From contig CAMQGK010000253.1 in the NCBI GenBank assembly GCA_947000775.1, positions 124,001-188,000 of the forward strand: a DNA stretch of 64,000 nucleotides. The letters are read 5' to 3'. Shown in pieces: positions 1-13,400 of the stretch. Positions within the stretch are counted from its first letter, which is position 1. Each line of letters begins with the position of its first letter. The stretch comes from Pterois miles. Its lineage: Eukaryota > Chordata > Actinopteri > Perciformes > Scorpaenidae. The position numbers and the translations under genes are program-made. The notes under the pieces were generated by a model that saw only the letters and a program-made list of their open reading frames with translations, did no database searches and had not been told where the DNA came from.

Positions 1-680
1 GAAAGTGGGACTAGTGAAAACTGTGAGCTAGTTAACCCTGAGATGAGGTAAACTGGTTTTTCAGCTCCACAAAGAGAGCTAACTTAAAGTCTGGGTCAGC
101 TACCATGGTAACTGACTCCTATGTGGTAACTGACTGGCAGGTTTTCCTCTTCAACTGTCTCCTCCCTCTTACCGAGCCAGACACGCTGCTTTATTTCCTC
201 CTTCATTCAGTCCGCTTCAAAGCGGAGCTTCGCCTCCCAATTTAAAGATATTAGTTTGTCATTCGGGAGGTTTGTCAGTCATTTCTTTGAACATTCAGAT
301 AATACACAGCATCAAATTACACTCAGCTCAGAATTAAACATCTGCACGATCTTTTTGTGAATAACTGTGACTGAGACAGTTTGTCAGAATAGTTCCACTA
401 AAATGTTTATTGCATGTAATGTGTAATCTCAGTTTAATATGAAGTTCAGATATGTAGGATCAATGAATAATCATCTCTATCATTCTTAAACTGCTCAAAG
501 TGATGGAACATAATTCCTCTAAAATGGTAGATTACATGTTAATATTTCTGAGCGAGCAGGATCGTAGTGCAGCCGCAGAATGGTGTCAGTGTATTTTTTT
601 TATTTGAGGCAGCATATAGTCTGAAGGTTTGTTGAAGTAGCTGAAATAAAGTCACTGAATACTGTTGAGCCAAACAGATG

Positions 681-759
<79 letters not shown>

Positions 760-1296
760 GTAATGTAATGTAATGTAATGTAACATAGGCTGCAGCCTAA
801 TGCACAGTCACACTTCACCACTGTCATCCATTAGACAAGATGACAAGTAAGACTGGTAAAAGTTGAATTAATGGACAGCACTGGATCAAATTTTCTTATA
901 TTATTGACACTTTTACCCACTCTGACTTTTTTGAAAGATAAATGTACACAGTCTGCATATACATGTGCTAATATTGCTACGTCCACTAGATTAAAATGGA
1001 GGCTCTGCCTTTTATTTACCTGTTGCCACGGTGAATCATAGTGTCAGAGCTCCATTGACGATGGCTTTTTATGTTCAGGTTCAGCCTACTCAGAGTTGAT
1101 TGAGCTGACTGATCAGCTGCTCTGGAACTGAAAACTCTTGAGTTTACTATCTGAAGATTAGTAAACTCAGAGTTCAGGCTGAGTCTCAGAGTTTGTTAAA
1201 CCTACTTTCTGAAACGGGCACCTAGTGTACACCAGCGTAAGGTTCAGCTCCTCGGTCTAGGAATGAATTTATATCATTAAATGTCTCTCTCTTCAG
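1..1296 (+). other. nomo: nomo intron upstream of w1
   Basis: No coding sequence is seen. It holds a microsatellite (682-782) and sequence that looks like a small fold-back element. Phrases such as AACCCTGAGATGAGGTAAACT near the left edge and a hairpin at about 1131-1178 (arms AACTCTTGAGTTTACTA and TAGTAAACTCAGAGTT) end at the block TTTCTGAAACGGGCACC near 1224. The intron's own donor lies outside the window. Confidence 0.6.
682..782. repeat. (TG)n followed by (TAATG)n microsatellite
   Basis: About 37 TG units (682-756) run directly into five TAATG units (756-782). It is a compound microsatellite in a nomo intron. The TG tract creates a spurious poly-His/Thr ORF on the minus strand. Confidence 0.98.
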
Positions 1297-1403
1297 GTTC
1301 TGAGTAAAGGCCATCTCCTGGGTCCGGCTGGAGTCGAAGTCAAACTCACCCGAGCGGGAACAGACGAGAAACTCCAGAGTGTCGTCACACAGCCTGGAGG
1401 AAA
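1297..1403 (+). CDS. nomo: nomo exon w1 (first in window)
   Basis: Acceptor CTTCAG, donor GTAAGT. It reads VLSKGHLLGPAGVEVKL, 35 codons plus 2 nt; the split Lys codon finishes in the next exon. In NOMO this block lies roughly 130 residues from the N-terminus, so several coding exons carrying the signal peptide must be upstream of the window. Confidence 0.94.
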
Positions 1404-4400
1404 GTAAGTGGTTCTCGCTTTTCTGTTTATTACAGCTTTACACAAGTTTTTTCGCATTAAACATATATCCCTTAAATTGTTTGCCCTTTTTATGTTTTCC
1501 TAACACAGGTATACCTTTTTAAAAGTACTCCCTGGAAATTATGACATCACAGCTGCCCATCCGTCCTGGACTCTGGAGCAGGTTGGTGCCATCACTTCAG
1601 TTTCATGATGTCCCCCATGCCTTTTTTAAAGGAGCATTTGAATTTGGGTGTCCTTCCTTCTGCCTGATTTGTCATTTTACTGGAGCTGGAAAGTCCAAAT
1701 TTGATCGATGCTGTCAGCTTCGGTTGCACTCGGCAGCTCACGTTACCACAGTCTTGGATAGGGAGGAGTGAGTGGACATGTATTCTCGTCATTGCAATTT
1801 ATAACCACACCGCTAGATGCCGCCAAATCTTACACACTCTCCCTCCACCAGGTGACACTTCAGAAGAAGGTGAAGTATCATTTGGGACCCAAAATATGTA
1901 TTAGCTGCATATTGCAAGAGATACTTAACATTTTCCTCTTTTTTTTTCCATTGACCTCACTACAAACAGATTTCTTGTAGTCGTCATAAGAACTGCATCA
2001 CAAGACACTTAAGCTCTGGCTTTAAAATGTAGCACTCGACTGCTCCTTGATCAAATTAGGCACATTACTATCCAAAGATTTTTATACGAATTTGAATTGT
2101 CACATCAGAAAAGCTGTATGGAAACAAAATACAATGAAACTTTCTCAATTGCAAAAAATAAAAAATAAAACATTTTTTTTTTTACGCTCGTTTTTTGGGT
2201 TGATGCGAGACTGATCAGCTGTTTCTGCTGTCGGTGTCCTCAGAGATGTTTCCACAACGTTCAAATACTGCACCAGCTGGAGCAAACTCTCATTTTACAG
2301 CTAAACAGTAACTACAAGATTTATACAAGAGTTATATTTGATCGGCACTGCTTAGTTTGACTGTTTGGTCAGAGTTTTTGAGTTACTGACCAAAGTCTCT
2401 CGTCACAGACTAAATCACACCACACAGACCCATTTTTAGCACATAGTATATAAGAATAGTACCATACAATGATGATTAAGATGCTCACTGTCCATCAATG
2501 CATTGCTGACTGAGTGGAGACGTTTTGAACAGATCAGCTGGTTTGCAACTAATGATTTCAGTAAGATTAGACTTGTGTTTTACGTAATTTTCATTCCCAC
2601 ACCCAGGTATTAACACATACATTATGGCAGTTCTCCATCTGAATAGCGTCATTAATACAGCAAAGAAGGCATGATGTCTGTGGTCTTTTTTAAATTTAAT
2701 ATCTTCAGTATGGAATACTTCATTATTCACCTACTTGCTCAGCTGATAAGTTTTCCCTGACAGCTCAGCAGGTTTATAACTAATCATCTCCAGCAGTAAT
2801 GGCACTGCTCCTGACAGGGCCATTATTCCCACCCTCACTGTAACTTCCATTGTGACCTATGCCGTCTTCCTATAGAGCACCACCTCAGTGCTCGTCTCCA
2901 ACGCCAATGCGCCGGCCACTGACCATCTGGTAGTTGGAGGCTACGATGTCTCGGGGGAGGTCCGCAGTGACGGAGAGCCCATGAAAGAGGTCACCTTCCT
3001 GCTGTACTCTGCCACAGTCAAGAAAGAGGTAAACCAACATTAGCTGACATTTTTAGAAACAGTGAGGAGTCAAACCAGATCATGATTTTTCATATGCCTC
3101 ATTTATCCTGCATTATTTGATGAAAGCCTGTATTTTATTTTTATGTTACCATTATTTAACCAGATAAAATTCATTGCAATGCTATCTCCCCCTAAAGATG
3201 GGGGTATATAGGTCTCTTATAGATAAGATATACTATTGCTGCATCCTGTGCATAGAGGGTGAAGGTAATCTGACCAGATAATACAGTGTACAGTGATGAG
3301 TCCTATAGCTTTGAGTTTGAGATACATGTCAGAGCAGCATGATGAAGTGGGTCGAGTAAGGCCACGTGAGGATGGAGAGAAACACAACTTTATATAAGAA
3401 ACTCAGTGTGAACTTGAGTTTCTCAGTAAGCTGAAATGGGTTTTCTCAGGTGGGTGGCTGGCGTCTTCTTTAGAGATAGGGTGAGAAGCAACTTATTCCA
3501 GGCCCGACCAGCTGGGAGGAGGCCACGGGGAAGACCCAGGACTAGGTGGAGAGATTATATCTCCACACTGGCGTGGGAACACCACAGGATCCCCCAATCA
3601 GCGCTGGTTAATGTGGCCCAGGAAAGAGAAGTTTGGGGTCCCCTGCTGGAGCTGTTGCCCCCGCGACCCGATCCCAGATATGCGGTTGATGATGAGATGA
3701 GATGAAACTAAGCTGCATTGCTCCATATTTATTTGTGTATTTTCAGGATGTTGGCGGATGTAACACTTCCCCAGTGGAGGGAGCAGATTCTGGCGACGGC
3801 TCCCTGGTCTACCTGTGCAGTGCTCTATCCAGGGAAGATGGGACCTTCATCTTCCCCACGCTGGCCAGCGGCGAGTACACCGTGGTAGGCTTTCTTTAAA
3901 AAGCTGAAGAAGGCTGTCATCACCATTTCTAATCTCACTTAAAAGTTATAGTCCTTTAGATTTCAATCCAGGTTGATTTGGTGTGAACAGTAAAGTTTGT
4001 TGCTGAGAAGTTGGTGATGTGCAGTCCGTTGCATGCAGCTCTTCATTCAACAGCTCACTGTGGCCACTCCCTCCTGTTGTTGTTGAAACTGACTGGCTAT
4101 CGCAGATTCATGTCTCATTTTAACACATTTGGTGTCATGATTAGCATTAGGTATGTCTAACACTATCACTAAAAACGTCCGTATAGAAAGATAATTACTG
4201 ATTGTGAATACATTCAACGGGTTTTGCAGAATAGTGGTGACCATAGATAGTATCAAAAATGGGGTTTGATTTCATGACATTGAACCTTTAACCTGAAATT
4301 GATGCTGCCTCTCTCTCGTATAAATAAAATAATTTCTGCGTCTAATTCTGCTTTTGTGAAATCCCTCCCTTCAGGTGCCCTTCTACCGAGGAGAACGGAT

Positions 4401-7400
4401 CACGTTTGATGTCGCTCCTTCTAGGATGAATTTCAAGGTGGAACACAACAGTTTGAAACTGGAGGTATAGTGTCAAATTATAGCTTAGTTTTTCAATATT
4501 AATAATAGCTGTCATTATTTTGCAAATATGAGTGCATTTTTTGCACGGTACCACATTTTGTCATGCAATGCTGTTTCTTTTCATGCAGCCCATCTTCCGT
4601 GTCATGGGCTTCTCCGTGACGGGCAGAGTTCTCAACAGTGTCGCTGGGGAAGGCGTCATGGATGCCGCAGTGTCCCTCAACAACCAGATCAAAGGTAGCC
4701 GTGTTAGAAGACTCCACGCTTTAGTTGTCGTGTCTTGAAAAGCAACAGAAACATCCAGACATTTGTATGCATATTTGCATTGTCACGCCGTGGTGCACTT
4801 TGCTCTTCTGTCCTCACAGTCATCAGCAAGGAGGATGGCTCTTTCCGGTTGGAGAACATGACGGCCGGTACCTACACCATTCGGGTCAGCAAGGAGCTCA
4901 TGTTCTTTGAACCAATCACAGTGAAGATCGCACCCAACACACCTCAACTTCCTGACATCATCACAGCAGGGTACGTCTGGCCTGTTTACCGACTGCTTGA
5001 GCTGCATACATTTCCTATTCTTACATTATACATGCTTTGAAATGAATTACAAAATTCCTCTTCAGTGCTCTCAGCTTGGTTTTTCATATTACCATATTGC
5101 TAACGAAGTTGATTTACGTTCTGGTCCCACTCAGGTTCAGTGTGTGTGGCCACATCTCCATCAGCCGCCTGCCTGAGGGCATGAAGCAGCAGGGTCGCTA
5201 CAAGGTCACTCTGACACCCCAGGGCCAAGACAAGGCCTCCAGCAGGACCATCGACTCCGATCCTCAGGGGGCCTTCTGCTTTCAGGCCAAACCAGGAGAC
5301 TACAGTGTCCATGTGAGTCTGGCAGCATCTAGTTTTTATACTTGTTAGGTAATCTGCATGTGCTCTTCAGCAGTCAGTTAGAGGGGGAAAGTGAACTCAT
5401 GCTGTGTTATTATATGAAATAGTTGAGCCCAGTTTACCAGTTTGTCTGTAGGATGCACAGCTGACAAGCTATCTAATCCACACAGTAAACAGATTTTTAC
5501 GGACATTTCATGGACATTTGCTGAATCAACAGCTGGAAGTCCAGCTTTTAAATTCACTCATTTAAATGTAATATATTTAAACCCAAATTGTAATCACAGT
5601 TTCAGTCACTTATTAAATTAACAAGAAGCTAACCTTGAACTCCCAATTCTCAAATTTACAATATTTGTCAATATATATGATATTATTTATTTAATAGATA
5701 ATGTTTAAGATAATAGATGATTAAAACTAAGGAAATCCAAACTACCCAAATCTTAAACAATTCTTAACTTAATGTATATTCAGAAATGATCCATAGTCAG
5801 TGCTATCATACTGTTAGTATTTGTGTAGTGCTGTCAATTTACGTGATAATAACTCGTTAATGCGAAGTCGTTTTAACGCTTTCATTCAACCATGTTAAGT
5901 CGAGAAGGAGACTAAATAACACTCCAAAGAAAAAACTAACAACCATTTTCCAAGGGGTCCCTTGACCTCTGGCCTCAAGATATGTGAATGTAAATGGGTT
6001 CTCTGGGTACCCACGAGTCTCCCCTTTACAGACATGACCATTTTATGATAATCACATGCAGTTTGGATCAAGTCATAGTCAAGTCAGCACACTGACACAC
6101 TGACAGCTGTTGTTGCCTGTTGGGCTGCAGTTTGCCATGTTATGATTTGAGCATATTTGTTATGCTAAATGCAGTAACTGTGAGGGTTTCTGGACAATAT
6201 TTGTCATTGTTTTGTGCTGTTAATGGATTACAATTATACATATACGGTATACATACATTTGCATAAAGCAGCATATTTGTCCACTCTCATGTTGATAGTT
6301 GAGAGTATTAAGTATTAGTATTACTTGACAGATCTCCCCTTAAGGTACACTTTGAACAGATAAAAAAATTGCAATTAACTGTGGACAATCGTGATTAATC
6401 GTCATTACATTTTTTAATTGATTGACAGCCCTAGTTTTGAGACGTATTGCCAGATATATAATTGAGTTCAGTGCTTATATAGTAGTATTATAACAACTCT
6501 ACAACTTCAGGTGTCGCTCCCAGAGGCGGAGGTGAAGGCAGGCCTTGCTCTTCAGCCTCATGCCCTGGAGGTCTCCCTTGTGGACCAGCCCCTCACAGAT
6601 CTACTTTTCACTCAATTCATGGCTTCAGTCTCTGGAAAAGTCTACTGTTTAGGTAAGGACCTTCTCAACTACGCTTAACTTGTTTCTTGACCACAGACCC
6701 TTTGTGTGAAAAGCAGCGTCAACCCCATAAAAACAGGACATCTTTGTGTGGTTGTTTGTTCATATTTCCACTGAGCTCATGTCCTCTGGTTGACCTCTAG
6801 CGTCCTGCGATGACCTGTCGGTAACCCTGCAACCAGTGAGTCGACAGGGAGAGAGACGGACGGTGGCTCTGTCTGGCAGCAGCGACATCCTCAGCTTCTC
6901 CTTTGACAATGTTTTACCAGGGAAATACAAAGGTCAGTTTTGACAAAATCTTGGCTTTAAAGTTGTTTCACACCAAGCATGGATTTTCGTCACAAAAATT
7001 TGCTGGGAAATCTGTAAAAATATTTTTTTCTTTTCTTATGAATGCTTTCAAACCCATGCAGAAAATTGGTGCAGGGGGGAAAAATATCCAGACGGCTCTC
7101 AGTTAATGAAATCTTTTCTTTCGACTGTTGCCGTCATTCTGCATAATAATTAGCCTTTTGCCTTGCCTTTTTTTTTTGGTTCATTGGTACATTTTTCAGA
7201 CTATTAGTGTACTACCTCAATGACTGATTAAAGGACAATATATGGCTCGAGATCCCCCAGGTAATGGAGCTGATATGCTCTTGTTAACATTGTATGTTGG
7301 TCACAGAATGGGGGTAGCCACAACAGCTAGTGTTAGCATCCTATTTGGGGTCAGAAAATCTGAAAAAAAGGAACACGGCAACGCGGATAATTCACACTGG

Positions 7401-10400
7401 AATCAGTGTTGATAGTTGTCATGTGAAACATTTGAACACAGACTTTCTGTATTCCCAGAACCACATTATCGAAGCTCACTGGTGAGAAATGGCTCGTGGA
7501 GAGCACAAATGCAAAGTCAGCATGGAAGTTTCAACTGGAAGAACCATTGTTTATAAACTCCTCCATCATTTGTACGTTTCTGTTCAAAAATTCATCAATC
7601 AGAAAGGTTGCGGGGAAATCAATTAGTAATTACCAGCTTCCGCTCATAATTGATATTTAGCAGCAGCTTTCAGGAAGCACACATTACTCAGCTGGTCTCT
7701 CTGTACCTTCTGGTGCTGCATCCATCCTGCTCGCTGTTCAATACACCACAATCTTTTTAGCGTTTCTGCACACACAGCATCTTTTGAGGCCTGTTTACTC
7801 AGCTTGTAGCGTTGCTGGCCCGAGTAATGCGAGAAGTTTACTTTCTTAAGCGTTTGTTTAAAGATGAGATCATTAGAAGATGGGGACAGCCTCGACCTGA
7901 AGTGATCACGGCTTGTGAGGTTTTACTTTATCTTTGGCCTTGTGAAAGATTTAATCATTTTCAACAAACATTCATATCTTGTTTCTGTTACTTTTTTGTT
8001 CATTTCTTAACTTTTTATTTGTTTACACCCGTCAGTGAGTATTACTCATGAGGAGTGGTGCTGGAAGCATAAATCCATGGAAGTGGAGGTGCTGGACTCG
8101 GATGTCGTGGGGGTGGAGTTCAGACAGATTGGCTACATCTTACGCTGTTCCCTCTCTCATGCCATTACATTGGTCAGTAACCAGTACCTGGTGTGTGTCG
8201 TGGCAGATGCTGACACATTTATGATTCTGATTCTAACTGAATGTGTTTTTACTGCATAGGAGTTCTTCCAAGATGGCAGCAAACCTGAGAACGTCGGCGT
8301 GTACAACCTCTCTAAGGGAGTCAACCGCTTCTGCCTCTCCAAGCCTGGTGAGCTTCATTCTCCTGACCTCTCATTAGCTAAACATAATATCAATTAGCAT
8401 ATCTAGAAAATAAAAATATCAGCATTCCCTCATGCATAGTTAGAGTGCAGTGTTTTGTGCCAAAAGGTCTGTGTCAGACTTACATATATAGAAAACTGGA
8501 GCAAAGTAATTAATCATCTAAAAACGGCTTGTCCAGGTGTTTACAAAGTCACCCCTCGCTCCTGCCACCAGTTTGAGCAGGACTTCTACACGTACGATAC
8601 GTAAGTAATGAGATGCTGTGTCCATTTATTTCTGGGTTAAAAGTGTTCTCGCTCTACACAGTTCAACCAAGTGACTGCTAACGTGTGTCCAACAGCTCGG
8701 CCCCCAGTATCCTGACCCTCACCGCAGTGCGGCATCACATGACTGGGCTCATCACCACCGACAAGATCCTAGACGTCACAGTTACTATCAAGTAATGACT
8801 CAAAATGCTCACTCAGATGCTAATATTAGCTGCTGCACGGCCTTTTACCAATGTCCCATCTTTTTTTTTTTTTTTTGCCCTCCCTTCGGTCAGATCGTCG
8901 ATTGAGAGCGAGCCGGCGCTGGTGCTGGGTCCCCTGCGGAGCCTGGAGGAGCAGAGGCAGGAGCAGCAGCTGCAAGAGATTCAACTGCGGCGGCAGGAAC
9001 GAGAGCGCCGCGCCGCAGAGGAGGACGGAGGTGTCCGGGACGACAGCCCTCCTATCCAAGAGAAGGCTGATGAACTGACAGGCCCCTTCCACTATGAGTT
9101 CTCCTACTGGGCCAGGTCAGTTACACTGCATTTTTTTCAGTTTATACTCTACGGTCTTTACAATATAAAAAAGTGAGGACTGTAATTGTGTGAAGAAAAT
9201 GGGCCTCTTGGTCATGCTAGTGCTCGACATTTTATGGTGCGAAGTGAACATGAAAAGAGGAGAAGAGACGCAAATTCGCCCCGGGTGACTTGAATGGTAT
9301 GAATGACACAACAGGAATATGCAAAATTTGTGTCATTCGCAATTTTTTTTAACTCCAGAAAAAGCCTTGAATCTGACTGTTGAATGAAGCCTATCAGCAT
9401 CGACATTCTCCTCCTGTCTTCACTGATGTCCTGACGTCGTTGAATCAGAAATAGAGTTGATATTGTAGCCGTCTGCGGGCACCCCAAGCTACGATAGTAC
9501 ATCATATCTGTACAGACAACAACGTTGCTGTCGTATTTCTGCCTAGATTGTGTTTTGTTGAGTGTTGATGGAGCAGCTATTAAATTAAATCACAGCACAA
9601 TCTGTTTATTTTGGGTTCATACCGCTGTAGCGACGTGCGGCTCGCTAGGTACAGTCAATGTAATGACACTTTTTGTGAATACAGCTCGCCGCCAGTTGAT
9701 GTTATGAACCCAGACACGATGGCATGTGGTTTTCTGACATATGTAGGACAACAACATGTTGACTACAAAGCAGCAACAGACAGTGGATATTTCCTCCACG
9801 GTTGATGGCGGAAAGAAAAGTTGTTGAGCTCTATGGAGACAAGCCCCTTCTCCTCTCTGCTGCGTCTAGATCAAGTAATACAAATGAACATAAATGATCA
9901 TGGCGGTCCAGCTCATGCGGGTAAAGCAAGGTGAAAGTTCGGTTTCGGTGTGAATGAAACATTAGAGTCTTGCTTAGTGTTGAACCCAGTTAGTTAATGT
10001 AGACTGTATGACTGTCCAGGGCTGGAGAGAAGATCACAGTGACACCTTCATCCAAGGAACTGCTGTTCTATCCTCCGGAGGTAGAGGCCACTATCACTGG
10101 AGGTATGTTCCTTCACACGCACTGTAATCTAACAAACCATCCATGTCTATTTGTATCCTTGTTATAGCTGCTTTTTAAGTCTTTAATTCTTTACAAAAGT
10201 GCATGCATGAATGCTCATAATAGGCTCTATTGGTTGCATTGAGAAGGAGCACCAACAAAAAGTAATGACCATCTCTCGACAGAGTCGTGTCCAGGTCGGC
10301 TGGTGGACATCGCAGGGCGTGCAGGTCTCTTCCTGGTGGGAAAAGTGTCACCGGAGCTACAGGGTGTGGAGATCTCCATCACTGAAAGAGGAGCTGCTGC

Positions 10401-13400
10401 GCCGCTCATTACTGTGGCCACTAATGAGATGGGAGCATACAGGTATGAGAACCCAGCACTTAATATGAGAAAGAAAACCTAGAGGGCAGATGTTAGAGAG
10501 CTGCTGCCCGCAGCCTTCCTATTAGTCCTGAGCTACCTTTTTATGGTCATGCTGAAAGAAAAAAGATTTTAGGGTTCTGCTATGGGTTTATGTCATTAAT
10601 ATACCACAGGGCCAAATGAAATGTAGAACCAGCAGTGTGTAGTTAAAACACACAGTACAACACAGTATCATTTGCTGTTCAAGCACAGAGAGTTAAAAAA
10701 AAAAACCCCAAAAAAAACATGTTAGTGGTGGTCAGCCAAACAGACAATTTAATCACAATCTGCGCATGAGAGACCAACCAATTTGTGCAGTGTTTTAAAA
10801 AGGACATCAGGGTAAACACCGTCAGAAGCTGCACGTAAGAGTGGCAGGGCTGAGAGCTTTTGGTTCATGAAGCGCTGCATCTGTGCCGTCCGTGACCTGA
10901 AAACTATATTGAAATTTTTGACTGCCCTGTTTATTAAAGCACGCTCTGTTCTCCGGTGGTCATACAGATGTTTTACATACAGATGAGCAGCTCGCACAGA
11001 GAAGTTTTTAGCCACGCATGATCTGAGGATAAACATCTTTACATCCACTTTTAAATCAAGGGAAGAAAAGCTACTTTTAACTTCAGAAATTGTTTGAGAA
11101 TCATCGCATTTTAAAGTTTTCTTCAGTATCAGTCATTCGGTGATAACTGTCTGTACTGTCATGGATACATCGCAGATAAGAACTGCTAATAGTTAATTCG
11201 GCATAGTTTTACTGCCAGTTTTCCAAAATATAAACAGTAGGGTTGTCAAAGTTAATGAGGAAAAACTGGCATGGTCATTTTCAAAGGGGTCCCTTGACCT
11301 CTGACCTCCAGATATGTGAATGTAAATGGGTTCTCTGGGTCCCCACCAGTCTCCCATTTACAGACATACCCACTTTATGATAATCACATGCAGTTTGGAT
11401 CAAGTCATAGTCAAGTCAGCACACTGACAGCTGTTGTTGCCTGTTGGGCTGTAGTTTGCTCTTGTTATGATTTGAGCATATTTTGTATGCTAAATACAGT
11501 ACCTGTGAGGGTTTCTGTGACAATATTTGTCATTGTGTTGTGTTCATTGATTTCTAATAACAAATATATACATACATTTGCATTTACTCCCATGTTGATA
11601 AGAGTATTAATTACCTTATTAATTAATTAATTACTCTGCAACTGCAACATTATAGCAAAGCAACCTTTTACTTCCTGTTTACAGCCCAAAGCTTTATGCA
11701 AACTTTAGTTCCAAAAGTTAAGAGCATGATTATCCACTGAGTAGAAGTAGGAAAACATCTATTAATATATTTTTTTTTCATGTAGCACTATAACTTTTAT
11801 AACTGTATAGGTGCAATTTTAGATGTCAAATGTATTTTTTTCCTTCTCTTTCTGCCTTGTAGACGATCATGTGAGGCTGTTGGGAGTCTCAAGGGTCATC
11901 AGTTGCCATGAGCTCTGAACCAAAAGTAGTTCTTCACGGACAGTAATACGATAGAAATCGCTTTGCATTGACGTGTCAAAAGTGAAGAAAATGAATTCCC
12001 GTTTTTCATTAGCATTTTCTTTACTAATTTCTTTCTTTTCTAATTGTTTCACTATAAGAGGTTTGCTCATTTAAAATTTATTTTTGATTTAAGTTGGATG
12101 TGATTCTTTCTGTCATCATATGTATGCCATTTATTTTTGGATCTGGGGTAGTATTGTAGTCATCACATGACGCATAGTATAAAATATGCATCGTGGAGAC
12201 CGTGCAGTCCTAACCAGCGCTCTGCTCCTCCCTTTCCCTCAGCGTGGGTCCTCTCCACAGCGACCGGCAGTACGACATCAGCGCCAGTAAAGAGGGTTTT
12301 GTCCTGAGTCCTGTGGAGGGAACTCAGGGAGATTTCAAGGCGTTTGCTCTGGCTGGTGTCACCTTCAAGGTACAGTGTGACCAATCCTTCCTTGCACACA
12401 GTAGTAACATCCCAGTAATCACCAGCCACTTTTACATCTGCACTAATTTATCTGACACTTTCATCCAGAGTGTCTCACAATTACGGCTCTTTGTTCACAT
12501 TTACTGCTTTCACTGATTATGTGGTTTGAAGTGAATATGAAATGACATGATTGAACGCCGCCGTTAGTCGCTACTTTATGTTTTCACAAAATACAATTTA
12601 AAATAAAAAATCACTGCCGTTAGTTGAATCACTTTTCTGCTTTGTTGCGTGCTGCCAGTGCGTCGCCTTTGTACTGCCTTTGTTAAAAAGGTCTGCAATT
12701 ATCTACAGAGACCATGAGATCCTGGCACAAATGATCAATGTTAGTTTCCCTTTCAGACCGTGTGATAAATTGCTTTGAAATCGTCTATGCAGCGTTTACA
12801 ATGAGTTTTGTGTCCTCACATATCCTTCTTTTGTCAGTCGTCTCTGGAGTAGAACACTAGAGACAATAAACGCACTTGTCGGTCTATTATACACAATTTG
12901 GCTCTCGCAGTACAACTTTAAAATCTTGAGACCACATGAAAAATCATTTTTCAGGACCTTGAGGAGCAGCATAGAAAAAGCCAGGCTGTGATTTGTTATC
13001 AAGAACTTTTGACATTTGGAGATTTCTGCAAGAATTTAATTTATTTTGCAATGCTTCTGCACTGGAAACTGCTCAGAAACCCCCTTATTATCACTCTACC
13101 TTGGAAAGCCATCCATCCATCTCATGATGCCATATACAGATTTGCTTGTCCCACTACTTTGGCCTTACTTGACCCTTTTCATCGTGCTGTTCTGAGATGT
13201 ATCTCAAACTCAGGCTATAGGACTCATCATTGAACAATGGGGACACTGAACATCTAGTCAGCTTACCTTCACCTTCTATGCGCAGGATGTAGCAATGGTA
13301 TATCTTAACTCTAAAAAAAACCCATATTCTCCTACCTTTATGTGAAGATAGCAGGTTAATGGTAAATGTCACATAGAAGTGGTGCACATCAACTGAAAGC

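Larger units (their letters stand above)
3029..3746 (+). other. nomo: nomo intron w3-w4
   Basis: 718 bp filled almost completely by two repeats: one copy of an unnamed dispersed repeat (3193-3363) and a non-LTR retrotransposon 3' piece (3420-3706). Confidence 0.7.

Noticed and set aside
600..827. Minus-strand ORF rich in His-Thr
   Set aside because: It is the (TG)n microsatellite translated. The same applies to ORFs at 33616-33834, 38547-38919 and 63412-63728, and to the Ile-Tyr ORF at 22907-23146.
4499..5312. Minus-strand ORFs opposite nomo exons (4499-4717, 4783-5007, 5100-5312)
   Set aside because: Shadows of the real exons on the plus strand; no independent domain or start context.
8036..8050. 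Apparent in-frame stop near exon w11 start
   Set aside because: It disappears when the split Val codon (G from w10 plus TG from w11) is used; the joined frame is open.
8826..9092. Minus-strand 88-codon ORF opposite exon w15
   Set aside because: Leu-rich mirror of the Q/E/R-rich nomo segment.
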